Below, in pieces: positions 5,059 through 5,110 of a stretch of 5,110 nucleotides of DNA; within the stretch, counting starts at the first letter, position 1; each line of letters begins with the position of its first letter. The notes under the pieces are model-generated. The model worked only from the letters and a program-made list of their open reading frames with translations, ran no database searches and had not been told where the DNA came from. The stretch is taken from assembly GCA_045643125.1 (NCBI GenBank), contig JAZUKE010000043.1, forward strand, positions 1 to 5,110, given 5' to 3'. Source of the stretch: UBA1206 sp045643125. Its GTDB lineage: Bacteria; Bacillota; Clostridia; Oscillospirales; CAG-382. The translations under genes and the position numbers were made by a program.

Positions 5059-5075
5059 CATAAAAATAGATTTGC

Positions 5076-5085
5076 AATCCGGATT
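5076..5085. promoter_or_regulatory. 10-bp palindrome, possible operator for autoregulation
   Basis: AATCCGGATT is a perfect palindrome located at about the expected transcription start of the XRE regulator gene, between its -10 box and ribosome site. XRE repressors often bind such sites to control their own gene. Binding by this protein is inferred from position only. Confidence 0.4.
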
Positions 5086-5093
5086 ACATTTAC

Positions 5094-5102
5094 ATTGTAT
5101 CA
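5094..5102 (-). promoter_or_regulatory. Extended -10 promoter element of the XRE regulator
   Basis: TGATACAAT (5102-5094) is an extended -10: a TG one base before TACAAT. The -35 region would lie beyond the window's right edge, so only half of the promoter is visible. The expected transcription start is near 5087, about 40 nt before the chosen ATG. Confidence 0.55.
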
Positions 5103-5110
5103 GAAGAAAA

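Noticed and set aside
5047..5061. Upstream ATG as start of the XRE regulator
   Set aside because: The five extra codons contain the AAAGGA ribosome site that is ideally placed for the ATG at 5046.

Overview
The window looks like a low-to-mid GC Gram-positive genome of the class Clostridia, probably an uncultured gut-type member of the Oscillospiraceae/Christensenellaceae neighbourhood. The grounds are a CotF-type ferritin-like spore coat protein, a TIGR04076-type small protein, strong AGGAG-like ribosome binding sites and the protein sequence style. No taxonomic marker is decisive, so this is an inference.

Left part (1-2147, + strand): the 3' end of leuS (leucyl-tRNA synthetase, from just before the KMSKS loop to the stop), then mscL (mechanosensitive channel), then a GTG-started BadF/BcrA-type ATPase resembling N-acetylglucosamine kinase. 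Gaps are 60 bp and 3 bp and I see no terminator between them, so they may be read together. A strong hairpin at 2104-2147 ends this block and also serves the convergent genes on the other strand.

Middle part (2146-3742, - strand): reading leftwards, a TIGR04076-family small Cys-rich protein, a HAD-superfamily phosphatase of the phosphoglycolate phosphatase type, and a CotF-like coat protein. Hairpins lie in both gaps. The one before the coat gene pairs with that gene's Shine-Dalgarno sequence. The one before the HAD gene overlaps its best promoter candidate.

Right part (3743-5110): a roughly 170-bp non-coding element of six short stem-loops arranged as a near-perfect mirror image, then a minus-strand XRE-type regulator of 358 aa whose region looks more A/T-rich than its neighbours. 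Its promoter has an extended -10 and a 10-bp palindrome near the expected transcription start.

Most of the window is ordinary housekeeping. The strongest candidates for something undescribed are the mirror-symmetric multi-hairpin element (3773-3941) and the hairpin that could switch translation of the coat gene (2597-2646). I see no complete new multi-gene system such as a defence island, CRISPR array or biosynthetic cluster.
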